Counted from the stretch's first letter, positions 1 through 9,142 are shown. The stretch: 64,000 nt of DNA from Caulobacter sp. UNC279MFTsu5.1 (GCF_900114015.1 NZ_FORN01000020.1:24043-88042); one strand, 5' to 3'. Numbers and translations are program-made. The notes: generated from the letters alone by a model not told the origin.

Positions 1-2
1 CG

Positions 3-2132
3 GTGGTGGCGCTCTTTGGTGTGGCGCTTGCCCAGGATGACGTCGGCCTGCCCCGCGCTCCCCAACCCTATACGGGCGGCGCCACGCCGCCGGGCCTGAT
101 CACCACGCCGCCGACCGCGACCTACGCCACGCCCGCCGAGGCCGACGCCGCCAATCTGCGCATGGCGGTCACCAGTCGCGACCCCGCCACGATCCGCATG
201 GCGATGTCGAGCATCCAGGACCCGCTCTCGCGCAAGATCGCCCTGTGGGCCCTGGTCGACGCCGGGGCCGAGAGCATGAGCTTCTTCGAGCTTGACCAGG
301 CGCGCCGCGACCTGGCGGGCTGGCCGCGGGCCCAGCGCCGCGAGACCGCCGCCGAGAAGGCTCTCGTCACCTCCGGCCTGGACGCTCAGCGGATGATCGC
401 CTGGTTCGGCGGCCGCGATCCGCAGACCGCCGAGGGCGCCATGGCCCTGGCCGCCGCCTACCAAGCCGCCGGGCGCACTAGCGACGCGGCCAACCTGATT
501 CGCAGCTGGTGGCGCGACCAGGTGTTCGAACTCGACGCCCAGCGCGGCATGCTGGCCCGGTTCGGCACGCTGCTGACGGCGGACGACCACGTCCGCCGCG
601 CCGACGTCCTGCTGTATGGACCACAAGGCCCCGCGGCGCGCGACATGATCGCCCTGCTGCCCTACGACCAGCAGGCGGCGGCCCAGGCGCGGATCGCCTT
701 CCGTTCGAACGCCGGCAACGCCAACGACCTCTACGCCGCCCTGTCGCCGGCCCAGCAGGCCCTGCCGGGCGTGGTCTTCGAGCGCGCCGCCTATCTGCGC
801 CGCAAGGGCCTCGACACCCTGGCCCTGCCGCTGGTCGGTCAGTTCCCCGCCCCGCCCCCCAGCGCCGACGCGGCGTCCGCCATCTGGCGCGAGCGCAAGC
901 AACTGGTCGTGTCGGCCTTGAAGAGCGGCGACAGCGCCGGCGCCTACGCCGCCGCCAACGCCCACCTGAAGGACGGGGCCGATGCGGCCGAGAGCGAATT
1001 CTACGCCGGCTGGATCGCCCTGAGCCGCTTGAAGGACGCCGACCGCGCCGCCGACCACTTCGCTCGCATCGCCGAGATCGGCGCTTCGCCGATCACCCGC
1101 GGCCGCGCCCTCTACTGGCAGGGTCGCGCCGCCGAGGCCCAGGGCGACCGCATCGCCGCCCAGGCCTTCTATGCCGAAGGGGCGCGCTACATCACCACCT
1201 TCTACGGTCAGTTGGCCGCCGAGAAGGCCGGGATCAAGGAGATCCGCCTCGACAAGGATCCGACGATCACCCAGGCCGACCGCGCCCGCTTCGAGGGCCG
1301 CGAACTGGTTCGGGCTGTGCGCACCCTGATGGCGGCCGGCGCGCGCGACCAGGTCCGGATCTTCGTGCTGTTCATCGACGACCAACTGCCCTCCGCCGAG
1401 GAAGAGGCCCTGCTGGTCGACCTGGCCCGCAACTATGGCGACCCGGACCTGGCCATGCGCGCGGTCCGCACCGCCGCCCAGCGCGGCTTCACCCTGCCCG
1501 AGCGCGGCTATCCGCTGCTGGACCACCTGTTCACCCCGGGACCGGGCGCGGCCGAGACGGCCTTCGTCTATTCGATCTCGCGCCAGGAGAGCAATTTCGA
1601 CCCCAACGCCCGCTCCGCCCCCGGCGCGCGCGGCATGATGCAACTGATGCCCGCCACCGCCGCCATCGTGGCGCGCCAGCTGGGCGAGAGCCACAGCGTC
1701 GATCGCCTGTCCGACCCCTTCTACAACATGCGCCTGGGCTCGACCTATCTGGGCAGCATGGTCAGCAACTTCAGCGGCTCGTACATCATGGCCGCCGCCG
1801 CCTACAACGCCGGCCCCGGTCGCCCGACCCAGTGGGTCACCCTATGCGGCGACCCGCGCGGCGCGACCACCGACCCGCTGGACTTCATCGAGTGCATTCC
1901 GTTCTCCGAGACCCGCAACTACGTGATGCGGACGATCGAGACGACCATGGTCTACCGCGCCCGCCTGAACGGCGGCGTGGCCCCGTTGACCTTGTCGAGC
2001 GACCTCAAGCGCGGGGGCTACGCCTATGCCGGGCCGGCTGGAACGGCGCCCCTGCCGCCGATCGGCGGAACCACCGCCTCGAGCGCGCCGCCGGCGATCC
2101 CACAGGGCGGCTATGTGCCGGGGACGCGTTAA
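3..2132 (+). CDS. Soluble lytic murein transglycosylase (5' end outside window)
   Basis: Periplasmic lytic transglycosylase that would cleave the MurNAc-GlcNAc bond of peptidoglycan to give 1,6-anhydro ends. The long N-terminal part (about residues 30-500) is alpha-helical and rich in Ala and Arg, like the superhelical scaffold of Slt70-type enzymes. The C-terminal part carries the SLT domain, with catalytic Glu in RQESNFDPNARS, followed by GMMQLMPATA and AAYNAGPGR. The reading frame is open to the window edge and begins in the middle of a signal peptide (ALFGVALA before QDD), so the true start lies upstream. It ends convergently with the ABC ATPase gene, the stop codons overlapping in TTAA. 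It may belong to the SdpA/SdpB class known to work with DipM in Caulobacter, but that is inference. Confidence 0.93.
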   Translation: MVALFGVALAQDDVGLPRAPQPYTGGATPPGLITTPPTATYATPAEADAANLRMAVTSRDPATIRMAMSSIQDPLSRKIALWALVDAGAESMSFFELDQARRDLAGWPRAQRRETAAEKALVTSGLDAQRMIAWFGGRDPQTAEGAMALAAAYQAAGRTSDAANLIRSWWRDQVFELDAQRGMLARFGTLLTADDHVRRADVLLYGPQGPAARDMIALLPYDQQAAAQARIAFRSNAGNANDLYAALSPAQQALPGVVFERAAYLRRKGLDTLALPLVGQFPAPPPSADAASAIWRERKQLVVSALKSGDSAGAYAAANAHLKDGADAAESEFYAGWIALSRLKDADRAADHFARIAEIGASPITRGRALYWQGRAAEAQGDRIAAQAFYAEGARYITTFYGQLAAEKAGIKEIRLDKDPTITQADRARFEGRELVRAVRTLMAAGARDQVRIFVLFIDDQLPSAEEEALLVDLARNYGDPDLAMRAVRTAAQRGFTLPERGYPLLDHLFTPGPGAAETAFVYSISRQESNFDPNARSAPGARGMMQLMPATAAIVARQLGESHSVDRLSDPFYNMRLGSTYLGSMVSNFSGSYIMAAAAYNAGPGRPTQWVTLCGDPRGATTDPLDFIECIPFSETRNYVMRTIETTMVYRARLNGGVAPLTLSSDLKRGGYAYAGPAGTAPLPPIGGTTASSAPPAIPQGGYVPGTR

Positions 2133-2914
2133 ACGCCCCTCTCTCCAGGGGAAAGGGTCTGGGCGCGTCTTGCCGCCACGACCAGTCCGGCGGGCGTTTC
2201 GATCAGCGCGCCGTCCAGCCGGAACACCTCGGCCAACACCGCCGGGGACAGCGCCTCGGCAGGCTCGCCCTCCGCCGCCATGCGGCCGCGGTTCAGCACC
2301 AGAACCCGGTCGCAGGATCGCGCCGCCAGGCCGAGGTCATGCAGGGTGACGACCACCGCCGCGCCGGCCGCCGCTTCGGCGCGCAGCAGGTCCAGCGTCA
2401 GCAGTTGGGCGTCGGGATCCAGGCCCGCCACCGGTTCGTCGGCGATCAGCAGCGGCGCGCGGGTCGCCAGCAATCTGGCCAGCAGCACCCGCGCCCGCTC
2501 GCCCCCCGACATGTCGAGCACGCCACGATCGGCGAGGTCGGCGACGCCCACCCGCTCCAGACGCTCGCGGGCGACAGCCAGCGCCTGGCTCGAGGGCAAG
2601 TCCGGCGCACCCAGGGCCGCGACTTCGAGAGCCGGCAGGTTCCAGGCGATGCGCCGCTCCTGCGGCAGGTAGCCGACCAGTCGAGCGCGTTCGACCGGGT
2701 TCAGGTCGCCGACCGGGTGTCCGGCCAGCCGCGCCTCGCCCGCTTCCAGCGGCATCAGCCCCAGCCCCGCCCGCAGCAGGCTGGTCTTGCCCGCGCCGTT
2801 GGGGCCGACCACGCCCAGCACCTCGCCGGGCGCGACGCTCAGGGACGCGCCGTCCAGCACCAGGGCCTTGCCGCGTCGGGCCCTGGCCGCCGTAAAGGCC
2901 CAGGCGGCCGTCAC
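2129..2914 (-). CDS. ABC transporter ATP-binding protein, FecE/BtuD type
   Basis: Cytoplasmic ATPase of a vitamin B12 or ferric-siderophore importer. The 261-residue protein has Walker A GPNGAGKTS (about 37-45), a Q-loop at YLPQE, signature MSGGERARV (about 135), Walker B LLIADEP (about 155-161) and the H-loop histidine in TLHDLG. The GTG start at 2914 is chosen because it overlaps the permease stop codon as GTGA, the usual coupling in such operons; the same frame stays open far upstream only as a shadow of the permease gene. It is the last gene of the TetR - binding protein - permease - ATPase operon. The substrate cannot be read from the ATPase. Confidence 0.9.
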   Translation of the reverse strand: MTAAWAFTAARARRGKALVLDGASLSVAPGEVLGVVGPNGAGKTSLLRAGLGLMPLEAGEARLAGHPVGDLNPVERARLVGYLPQERRIAWNLPALEVAALGAPDLPSSQALAVARERLERVGVADLADRGVLDMSGGERARVLLARLLATRAPLLIADEPVAGLDPDAQLLTLDLLRAEAAAGAAVVVTLHDLGLAARSCDRVLVLNRGRMAAEGEPAEALSPAVLAEVFRLDGALIETPAGLVVAARRAQTLSPGERGV

Positions 2915-3897
2915 GACCGCCAGCTCCGCGCCGCGCGCCAGGCCAGCAGGGCAAAGACCGGCGCCCCGAACAGAGCGGTCACCACGCCCAGCTTCAGCTC
3001 CTGCTCGGTCGGGATCAAGCGGGCGGCCAGGTCGGCGGCGACCAGCAGAACCGCCCCGGCCAGGGCCGAAGGCCGCAGGAGCTTGCCCGGATCGTCGCGG
3101 ACAGCGGCCCGCACCAGGTGCGGCGCGGCCAGGCCAACGAAACCGATCACGCCGGCCGCCGCGACCGAGGCCCCGGCCAGCAGGGCCGAGCCGGCCACCG
3201 CCGCCACCCGCAGCCGCGCCATCGGCAGGCCCGACATCTGGGCGGCCTCCTCGCCCAGGGTCAACATCCGCAGCCCCTTGGCCGCGTAAAGGCAGAGCCC
3301 CGCCCCGACGGTCATCGGCGCCAGCGCGCGCAGGATATCGGTGAAGTCGCGGTTCTCGACCGAGCCCATCAGCCAGGCTAGCACCTCGGCGATGGCCACC
3401 GGCGACGGCGACAGGTTGAAGACCAGGGCGGTCAGGGCGCCAGCGAAGGCCGACAGGGCCACCCCGAACAGGATCAGCACCTCGGGCTCGCGAAACCGCG
3501 CGGCCAGGCCGACGACCACGCCCCCGGCCGCCAACGCCCCGGCCAGGGCCGCCAGCTCGATGGCGCCCGGGAAGGCCGCCAGGCCGCCGGCGATCGCAAG
3601 CGACGCGCCCAGGCCCGCTGTGGCCGACACGCCCAGCACGCCAGGCTCGGCCAGGGGGTTGCGCAGCAGCCCCTGCATCGTCGCCCCCGCCAGGCCGAGG
3701 CCCGCTCCGACCAGGGCGGCCATCAGCACTCGCGGCAGCCTGATGGTCCACAGCACTTCGCCCGGCGGCGAGGAGGGGGTGGTCAGCGCCTGATGATACT
3801 GCGCCGCGCTCAGCGGGCTCTCGCCGAGGCTGACGGCGAAGACGGCCGCGACGGCCAGAACCAGCAGCAGCAACAGTTCCAGGCGACGCGAACTCAT
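2911..3897 (-). CDS. ABC transporter permease, FecCD/BtuC family
   Basis: Inner-membrane permease of the iron-siderophore/cobalamin import family, 328 residues, the usual length. It starts with a hydrophobic helix after MSSRRLEL and has about nine or ten further hydrophobic segments. Family motifs include LPRVLMAALVGAGLGLAGA, LRNPLAEPGVLGVS and GFVGLAAPHLVR, the last being the coupling-helix region that meets the ATPase. It overlaps the binding-protein gene as ATGA and the ATPase gene as GTGA, so the three subunits are probably translationally coupled. A single permease gene implies a homodimer. Confidence 0.93.
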   Translation of the reverse strand: MSSRRLELLLLLVLAVAAVFAVSLGESPLSAAQYHQALTTPSSPPGEVLWTIRLPRVLMAALVGAGLGLAGATMQGLLRNPLAEPGVLGVSATAGLGASLAIAGGLAAFPGAIELAALAGALAAGGVVVGLAARFREPEVLILFGVALSAFAGALTALVFNLSPSPVAIAEVLAWLMGSVENRDFTDILRALAPMTVGAGLCLYAAKGLRMLTLGEEAAQMSGLPMARLRVAAVAGSALLAGASVAAAGVIGFVGLAAPHLVRAAVRDDPGKLLRPSALAGAVLLVAADLAARLIPTEQELKLGVVTALFGAPVFALLAWRAARSWRS

Positions 3898-4706
3898 CGC
3901 GCCGCCTCCGCCAGAACTCGCGCTCCGTCGGCGGCGAACCAGGCCGAACAGCCCAGCATGGCGCCGGGCAGCGAGGCGACCACCCGGCCCCGCGTCGCCT
4001 GGCGCAGCGCTGCATGACGCCCCGGCCCCCAGCGGTCGGCTCCAGCCCGGGTCAGGTCGAAGAAGCCCAGCACCACCGCCCGAGGCGGGGTCAACACCAG
4101 ACGCTCCAGCGGCGCGGGCGAGAAATAGGGTTGGGTCGAGGCGTTGGTGAAGCCCGCCGCCCGCAGCATGGCGTCGATCATCGTGTTGGGGCCGGCCGTG
4201 TAGCCGCCCGGCGTCAGGTAGAAGGCGGCCCTCTTCCGGCCCGCGCCGGCCGCTCTTTTCAGCTCGGCGTCCATGCGCGCCAGCAGGGTCTCGCCCTCGC
4301 GGCCACGGTCCAGGGCCTGGGCCACCTGGCGGACATTGGCGCGCACGCCGTCGAAGTCGGTGGCGTCACCAAGGCTGATCGTGCGCACGCCGCGCCGATC
4401 GAGAGCGGTCGTCAGTCGGGCGTCGCCGCCCCATTGGCGCACGACGACGTCGGGGCGCGCGCCCAGCACCGCTTCCAGCGTCGTCCGCCGCTTCGCCAGG
4501 CCGGCCGCCCTGGCGCGAAGGAAGGAATCCGGCGCGTCGGCGCGCGGCGAGACACCGACGATGGTCTCGCGCGCCGCCAGGGCCAGGACATATTGATCGG
4601 CGCAGGAGTCCAGCGACATCACCCGTCCCGGGCTCATTCGAGCGGCGGCGGGTCCCGCGACGGCCGCCAGGCCGGCGGCGAGGCCGGCGAGCAAGGCGGC
4701 GCGCAT
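3894..4706 (-). CDS. ABC transporter periplasmic substrate-binding protein, BtuF/FecB-like
   Basis: Periplasmic receptor for the adjacent importer, 270 residues. An N-terminal signal peptide (MRAALLAGLAAGLAAVAGPAAA) precedes the mature chain. The segment MSLDSCADQYVLAL followed by IVGVSPRAD and ARPDVVVRQWGG is typical of class III binding proteins of the BtuF/FecB type. The ATG at 4706 is the first that gives an intact signal peptide, five bases after the stop codon of the TetR gene. Ligand is uncertain: cobalamin, a corrinoid, heme or a siderophore. No cobalamin riboswitch is visible ahead of the operon, which argues weakly against simple B12 control. Confidence 0.85.
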   Translation of the reverse strand: MRAALLAGLAAGLAAVAGPAAARMSPGRVMSLDSCADQYVLALAARETIVGVSPRADAPDSFLRARAAGLAKRRTTLEAVLGARPDVVVRQWGGDARLTTALDRRGVRTISLGDATDFDGVRANVRQVAQALDRGREGETLLARMDAELKRAAGAGRKRAAFYLTPGGYTAGPNTMIDAMLRAAGFTNASTQPYFSPAPLERLVLTPPRAVVLGFFDLTRAGADRWGPGRHAALRQATRGRVVASLPGAMLGCSAWFAADGARVLAEAAR

Positions 4707-4711
4707 GGATG

Positions 4712-5347
4712 TCAGTCCGTGACTAGGCCGTGCAGCAGCCCGTCCAGCGTGACCTTCATCAGTTCCTCGCGCGGCGCCCAGTTGCGGTCGGGCATGGTGA
4801 TCAGCAGGGCCACCAGGCCATGGCAGGCGGCCCACAGCACCTGCGCCGCGCTCTCACCCGACCCGGTGCGCAGGCGGCCGCTGGCGGCGATCTCGTGGAT
4901 CGGGCCGCTGAACTCGGCGAAGCAGCGGTCGCCCAGTTCGGCGGTGGCGGCCTGTTTCTCCTTCGAGATGACGTCGCGCGACCCGCAGAACACCAGTTGA
5001 TAGGTGTTGGGATTGTCGAGCGCGAACTTCATGTAGGCCTCGAGCATCAGCCGCACCCGCGCCACGGCGTCGATCGGCCTGTGCGCGATGTCGACGTTCA
5101 CGGCCAGAAGCTGGCCGATCGCGTCGTCGCTGATCTCCAACAGGATCTGGTCCTTGTCACGGAAGTGCATGTAGAGGGCGGTGGAGGAAACTCCCACGGC
5201 GTCGGCGATCTTGCGGATCGTCGCCCCCGCGTAGCCTTCGGCGATGAAGATCCTCTCGGCGGCGGCCAGGATCTCTCCACGGCGCAGGTGGCCATCGCCC
5301 TTCGGCTTGCGGGCCGACTTGTGCGGCTTCTTCAGCGCGACCGTCAC
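4712..5347 (-). CDS. TetR family transcriptional regulator
   Basis: One-component repressor of 211 residues. The N-terminal helix-turn-helix is clear: ILAAAERIFIAEGYAGATIR then KIADAVGVSSTALYMHFRDK (about residues 26-65), preceded by a lysine/arginine-rich tail. The C-terminal domain resembles the TetR_C ligand domain found with AcrR-like regulators. It is the first gene of the operon that continues into the binding protein, permease and ATPase, with only five bases before the next start, so it probably regulates the importer and itself. The inducer is unknown. Confidence 0.9.
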   Translation of the reverse strand: MTVALKKPHKSARKPKGDGHLRRGEILAAAERIFIAEGYAGATIRKIADAVGVSSTALYMHFRDKDQILLEISDDAIGQLLAVNVDIAHRPIDAVARVRLMLEAYMKFALDNPNTYQLVFCGSRDVISKEKQAATAELGDRCFAEFSGPIHEIAASGRLRTGSGESAAQVLWAACHGLVALLITMPDRNWAPREELMKVTLDGLLHGLVTD

Positions 5348-5513
5348 GATATGGCGTTCCCCTATCTCGTCCCCGAACCCGACACTAAACGGGAATCACC
5401 CAAACGTCGCAACTCCCGAGGATTTCCCCAAAACATGTGTTTTTCCGTTTGACACTCTAGGGTTGAAGATTCGCTATCTGCTCGCTGGATCCGATTGTGC
5501 GCGGCAGGGGGCG
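5348..5513. promoter_or_regulatory. Divergent promoter region between TetR operon and glycosyltransferase gene
   Basis: This 166-bp stretch separates two divergent genes and is noticeably AT-richer than its surroundings, notably around 5430-5480. A TTGACA is present at 5449-5454, but the nearest GCTAT (5473-5477) is too far away for a good sigma-70 match, so no exact promoter is assigned. If the TetR protein is autoregulated, its operator should lie here. I see no strong inverted repeat. Confidence 0.4.
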
Positions 5514-6977
5514 ATGGCGCGAGAAGAAAGAGACCAGCAGCGACGCGCGTTCGGGACGCAGCCGGCGGACAAACCTTGGATCGAGGCCCCGGAGGATGAG
5601 CCGGCTGGGACAGCCGCGCCGTCGCCGGACGGCGCCCATCGACGTCTGTCGCGCGGCCAGATGGTCGGGCTGGCGGTTTTGTCGGTGCTGCTGCTGCTCC
5701 TGGCGACGTTCCAGACCCATGCGACACTGGAAGGTTTTCACCTGCTGTTCTTCGTCGGGTTCATGGGCCATTCGGCGGTCAAGCTGGTCGCGGCCTTCAC
5801 CCCGCGCGCTCCGGCCATCGCCGCGCCGCTGCCCGACGAGGCCTTGCCCGCCTACACGATCATCGTTCCGCTCTATCGCGAGGCGGCGGTGGCGGCGGAA
5901 CTGGTCGCCAATCTCGCGCGGCTGGATTATCCGCGTGACCGCCTGCAGGCGCTGATCGTCCTGGAATCCAACGACCCCGAAACCCAGGCCGCCTTCGGCG
6001 CCCTGGACCTTCCGGCCGGATTCCAGGTGCTGATCGCGCCGCCCGGCGCGCCCCAGACCAAGCCCCGCGCCTGCAACCTCGCCCTGGAGCGGGCGCAGGG
6101 CGAGCTGGTGGTCATCTACGACGCCGAAGACGCGCCGCATCCCGGCCAATTGCGCGAGGCCGCCGCGCGGTTCGCCCAGGCCGACGCGAGCCTGGCCTGC
6201 CTGCAGGCGCCCCTGCGGATCGAACCGGATCCACGATTCCTGCCCGACCAATTCGCCCTCGAATACGCCGTGCTGTTCGAGGTCTTGCTGCCGGCCCTGG
6301 CCCGATGGGGCCTACCCTTCCCGCTCGGCGGCACCAGCAACCATTTCCGCGCCGAGGCCCTGCGCGCCGTCGGCGGCTGGGATTCCTACAATGTCACCGA
6401 GGACGCCGACATCGGCTTTCGCCTGGCCGCCCAGGGACGCACGCTGGGTGTCATCACCCGCCCGACGTTCGAGACCTCGCCCGCCACCTTGAAGGTCTGG
6501 ACGCCGCAGCGGGCGCGCTGGATCAAGGGGCACCTGCAGACCTTGGCCGTCCATGCGCGCGGCCCGGCCGTCGCCACCCCGCGAGGAGCCGTCGCGCTGG
6601 TCCTGACCCTGGCCCTGCCGGTCGTTTCGTCCCACCTGCACGGCCCGCTGTTCGTCTGGTTGCTGCTGCAATGGGGCGGATCGCTGCTGGATCTGTGCTC
6701 CGCCGTCCCGGCCATGGACTGGATGCTGGTGTTCTTCGGCTGGACCTGCGTCGCGATCGCCGGGGCCCAGGCCCAGCGGCGGGCTGGCCATCGCCTACGT
6801 TCCCTGCCCCTGCTGGGCGCGATCTTCTACTGGCCGCTCCAGAGCCTGGCCGCGGCCAAGGCCCTTCGCCAGTTCGTCGTCGCCCCGTTCCACTGGGACA
6901 AGACCCCGCATGCGCCCCGCGCCGCGCACCCTTCGCTGCCCCGCCTGCTGGCGCGGACTGGACGGCCCTTGCCCTGA
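5514..6977 (+). CDS. Membrane-bound family 2 glycosyltransferase (processive type)
   Basis: Inner-membrane glycosyltransferase of 487 residues, probably making or extending an extracellular polysaccharide. Two hydrophobic segments lie at about 50-97. The GT-A domain follows with IIVPLYREAAV, the nucleotide-sugar site IYDAEDAPHP (D203/D206), a TEDAD motif (about 295-299) that supplies the catalytic base, and QRARW (332-336), the acceptor motif of cellulose-synthase-like enzymes. Three more membrane segments occupy the C-terminus. The ATG at 5514 is used because earlier in-frame starts run back into the TetR gene. It stands alone, so donor and product are unknown. Confidence 0.88.
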   Translation: MAREERDQQRRAFGTQPADKPWIEAPEDEPAGTAAPSPDGAHRRLSRGQMVGLAVLSVLLLLLATFQTHATLEGFHLLFFVGFMGHSAVKLVAAFTPRAPAIAAPLPDEALPAYTIIVPLYREAAVAAELVANLARLDYPRDRLQALIVLESNDPETQAAFGALDLPAGFQVLIAPPGAPQTKPRACNLALERAQGELVVIYDAEDAPHPGQLREAAARFAQADASLACLQAPLRIEPDPRFLPDQFALEYAVLFEVLLPALARWGLPFPLGGTSNHFRAEALRAVGGWDSYNVTEDADIGFRLAAQGRTLGVITRPTFETSPATLKVWTPQRARWIKGHLQTLAVHARGPAVATPRGAVALVLTLALPVVSSHLHGPLFVWLLLQWGGSLLDLCSAVPAMDWMLVFFGWTCVAIAGAQAQRRAGHRLRSLPLLGAIFYWPLQSLAAAKALRQFVVAPFHWDKTPHAPRAAHPSLPRLLARTGRPLP

Positions 6978-6994
6978 GCGCGTATTGGCGGGGC

Positions 6995-7909
6995 ATGGAT
7001 CCGACCATCGCCGCCGCCCCTCTCGTCATGCGCACCACCGGCTGGGCCGACTACGCCCTGCTCGACAGCGGCCATGGCCGGAAGCTGGAGCGCTATGGCC
7101 GCTACACCGTGGTGCGCCCCGAGCCGCAATGCTTCTGGGCGCCGCGCCTTCCGGCCACGGCCTGGGATGCCGCCGACGCCGTGTTCGATCCGACGGACGA
7201 AGACGAAGCCGGCCGCTGGCGCTTCAAGGGCAAGCCGCTGGAGAGGTTCCCCCTGGCCTGGGGCGAGGCCAAGTTCCACGGCCAGTTCACCCCGTTCCGC
7301 CATCTGGCCTTCTTCCCCGAGCAGGCCGCCAACTGGGCCTGGCAGGACGCCCGGGTCCGCGCCATCTCGCAAGCCCCGGGAAGCCGCCAGCCCAAGGTGC
7401 TGAACCTGTTCGGCTATACGGGCGTGGCCAGCCTGGTCTGCGCCGCCGCCGGCGCGGCCGTCACCCATGTGGACGCCAGCAAGAAGTCGGTCGGCTTCGC
7501 CCGCGAGAACGCCGCCTTCGCCGGCCTGGCCGACAAGCCGATCCGCTGGATCGTCGAGGACGCCCGCCGCTTCGTGGCCCGCGAGGTGCGCCGCGGTTCG
7601 CAGTATGACGGGATCATCCTAGACCCGCCGAAGTTCGGGCGCGGGGCCGACGGCGAGGTCTGGCGGCTGTTCGAGGACCTGGCCGAACTGACCGCCAACT
7701 GCGCCCAGATCCTGGCTCCCGACGCCTCGTTCCTGCTGATGAACGCCTATGCCGCCCGGGTTTCCGGCGCGGCGATGTCGGGCCTGCTGGCCCAGGAGTT
7801 GAAGGGGCGCGGCGGGGTCATCGACTGGGGCGAGCTGTCGCTGGTCGAGGAAAAGGGCGACCGCCAGATCGGCCTGTCGTTCTTCGCGCGCTGGGCGTCG
7901 GAGGATTGA
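6995..7909 (+). CDS. Class I SAM-dependent RNA methyltransferase, RlmI/RlmK-like
   Basis: Predicted methyltransferase of 304 residues. The SAM-binding motif VLNLFGYTGVASLVCAAAG and acidic strand end VTHVDASK are followed by the second-strand motif IILDPPKFGRG; DPPK is typical of rRNA m5C/m2G methyltransferases of the RlmI/RlmL-K group. There is no N-terminal PUA domain like that of RlmI, only about 120 residues of unassigned sequence. The ATG at 6995 follows the glycosyltransferase stop by 17 bases. Its stop codon overlaps the start of the TrmH-like gene (TGATG), suggesting coupled expression of two RNA-modifying enzymes. Confidence 0.85.
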   Translation: MDPTIAAAPLVMRTTGWADYALLDSGHGRKLERYGRYTVVRPEPQCFWAPRLPATAWDAADAVFDPTDEDEAGRWRFKGKPLERFPLAWGEAKFHGQFTPFRHLAFFPEQAANWAWQDARVRAISQAPGSRQPKVLNLFGYTGVASLVCAAAGAAVTHVDASKKSVGFARENAAFAGLADKPIRWIVEDARRFVAREVRRGSQYDGIILDPPKFGRGADGEVWRLFEDLAELTANCAQILAPDASFLLMNAYAARVSGAAMSGLLAQELKGRGGVIDWGELSLVEEKGDRQIGLSFFARWASED

Positions 7910-8718
7910 TGACCATGAACGCCCCCAACCACGCCAAGATCGTCACCTCCCTGTCGAACGCCACCGTCAAAGCCGTCCGCGCCCTGCATATGCGCAAGGA
8001 GCGCGAGGAGAGCGGACTGTTCCTGGCCGAGGGGCTGAAGATCGTCATCGAGGCGATCGACTGCGGCCATGCGCCCAGGATCCTGATGTACGGCCGCGAC
8101 GCCGCCGACCATCCGATGCTGCAGAAGGCCAGCCAGGCCTGCCTGAAGGCCGGCGGCGAGGTCATCGAGGTCAATCGCGAGATCCTCGAAAAGGTCTCTC
8201 GCCGCGATAATCCCCAGGCTGTGGTCGGCGTCTTCAAGCAGGTCTACGCGCCGCTGTCGGCCATCGTCCCCGAGAGCGCTCCCTGCTGGGTGGCCATGCA
8301 GGCCGTGCGTGACCCCGGCAACCTGGGCACCGTGATCCGCACCGCCGACGCGGCCGGCTGCGGCGGGGTGATCCTGGTTGGCGATTGCGTCGATCCCTAT
8401 TCGGTCGAGGGCGTGCGGGCGACCATGGGCTCGATCTTCGCGGTCAAGATCGCCAAGGCCTCGGTGGCCGAGTTCCTGGCCTGGCGCGAGACCTGGCCGG
8501 GCAGCGTGGTCGGCACCCTGCTGACCGCCACGGTCGATCACAAGAGCGCCGACTATGTGAAGCCGTCGCTGATCCTGATGGGTAACGAACAGCAGGGCCT
8601 GCCGCCCGAACTGGCCGCCGCCTGCGACGTCAACGTCAAGATCCCGATGCGCGGCCGGGCCGACAGCCTGAACCTGTCGGTGGCCACGGGGATCATGATC
8701 TACACGGTGACGGGGTGA
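7909..8718 (+). CDS. TrmH/SpoU family RNA 2'-O-methyltransferase
   Basis: SPOUT-class methyltransferase of 269 residues. The N-terminal half (HMRKEREESGLFLAEG, VIEAI) resembles the substrate-binding domain of SpoU enzymes. The C-terminal knot contains the three family motifs: VRDPGNLGTVIRTADAAG (motif 1), LILMGNEQQGLP (motif 2) and IPMRGRADSLNLSVATGI (motif 3, with the conserved Asn-Leu-Ser-Val-Ala). The start overlaps the previous stop as TGATG; an ATG at 7915 is an alternative. The target nucleotide cannot be predicted from the sequence. Confidence 0.93.
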   Translation: MTMNAPNHAKIVTSLSNATVKAVRALHMRKEREESGLFLAEGLKIVIEAIDCGHAPRILMYGRDAADHPMLQKASQACLKAGGEVIEVNREILEKVSRRDNPQAVVGVFKQVYAPLSAIVPESAPCWVAMQAVRDPGNLGTVIRTADAAGCGGVILVGDCVDPYSVEGVRATMGSIFAVKIAKASVAEFLAWRETWPGSVVGTLLTATVDHKSADYVKPSLILMGNEQQGLPPELAAACDVNVKIPMRGRADSLNLSVATGIMIYTVTG

Positions 8719-8725
8719 CCCCGTC

Positions 8726-9142
8726 CTACTTGATCCGCGTCCACTTCTCGGTCTTGCACAGCGGGGCCACGATGCAGCCCTTCAGCTTCAGCTCGTTGGC
8801 CGAAAGCAGGATGATCGTCCCCGAATAGGTGCCCCCGTCGGCGGCGTTGTAGACCTTGCCGCCGGTCCACTTGGTCGGCCCGCCGGTGAAATCATACAGC
8901 ATCTGCATGTTCTTCAGTGGCCGGTTGCGCAGGGACGCGTCCTTGTTCTTCTGGTCCTTGACCGTCGGATCGCTCTTGATGTGATCTGAGTTGACCAGCT
9001 TGCCGCACAGGCTGTTGCCGCAACGGCTGATCTCGACCTGGCCGCCGTTGGTCTGGGTCTGCCACAGGCCCGTGACGTCTTGGGCGAAGGCCGGGGCCGA
9101 TACGGAAAGGGCGAGCGCGGCGGCGAGGATCGGCAGTTTCAT
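8726..9142 (-). CDS. Secreted DUF2147 domain protein
   Basis: Small exported protein of 138 residues. A signal peptide (MKLPILAAALALSVSAPAFA) is followed by a DUF2147-like domain: VTGLWQTQTNGGQVEISRC near the start and YNAADGGTYSGTIIL in the middle, then LKLKGCIVAPLCKTEKWTRI at the C-terminus. Cysteines in CGNSLCGK and GCIVAPLC could form disulfides in the periplasm. Function of the family is not established. It is convergent with the TrmH-like gene, with seven bases between stop codons. Confidence 0.85.
   Translation of the reverse strand: MKLPILAAALALSVSAPAFAQDVTGLWQTQTNGGQVEISRCGNSLCGKLVNSDHIKSDPTVKDQKNKDASLRNRPLKNMQMLYDFTGGPTKWTGGKVYNAADGGTYSGTIILLSANELKLKGCIVAPLCKTEKWTRIK

Noticed and set aside
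509..3289. Plus-strand open frame of 926 codons
   Set aside because: Arg/Pro/Gly-rich low-complexity product overlapping the transglycosylase gene and three antisense transporter codons; a GC-driven shadow.
5449..5478. TTGACA ... GCTATC as a glycosyltransferase promoter
   Set aside because: The spacing between the two elements is too long for the alphaproteobacterial sigma-70 consensus.
4707..5513. Cobalamin riboswitch before the importer operon
   Set aside because: No B12-box-like sequence or suitable leader; the gap before the binding-protein gene is five bases and the operon starts with TetR.
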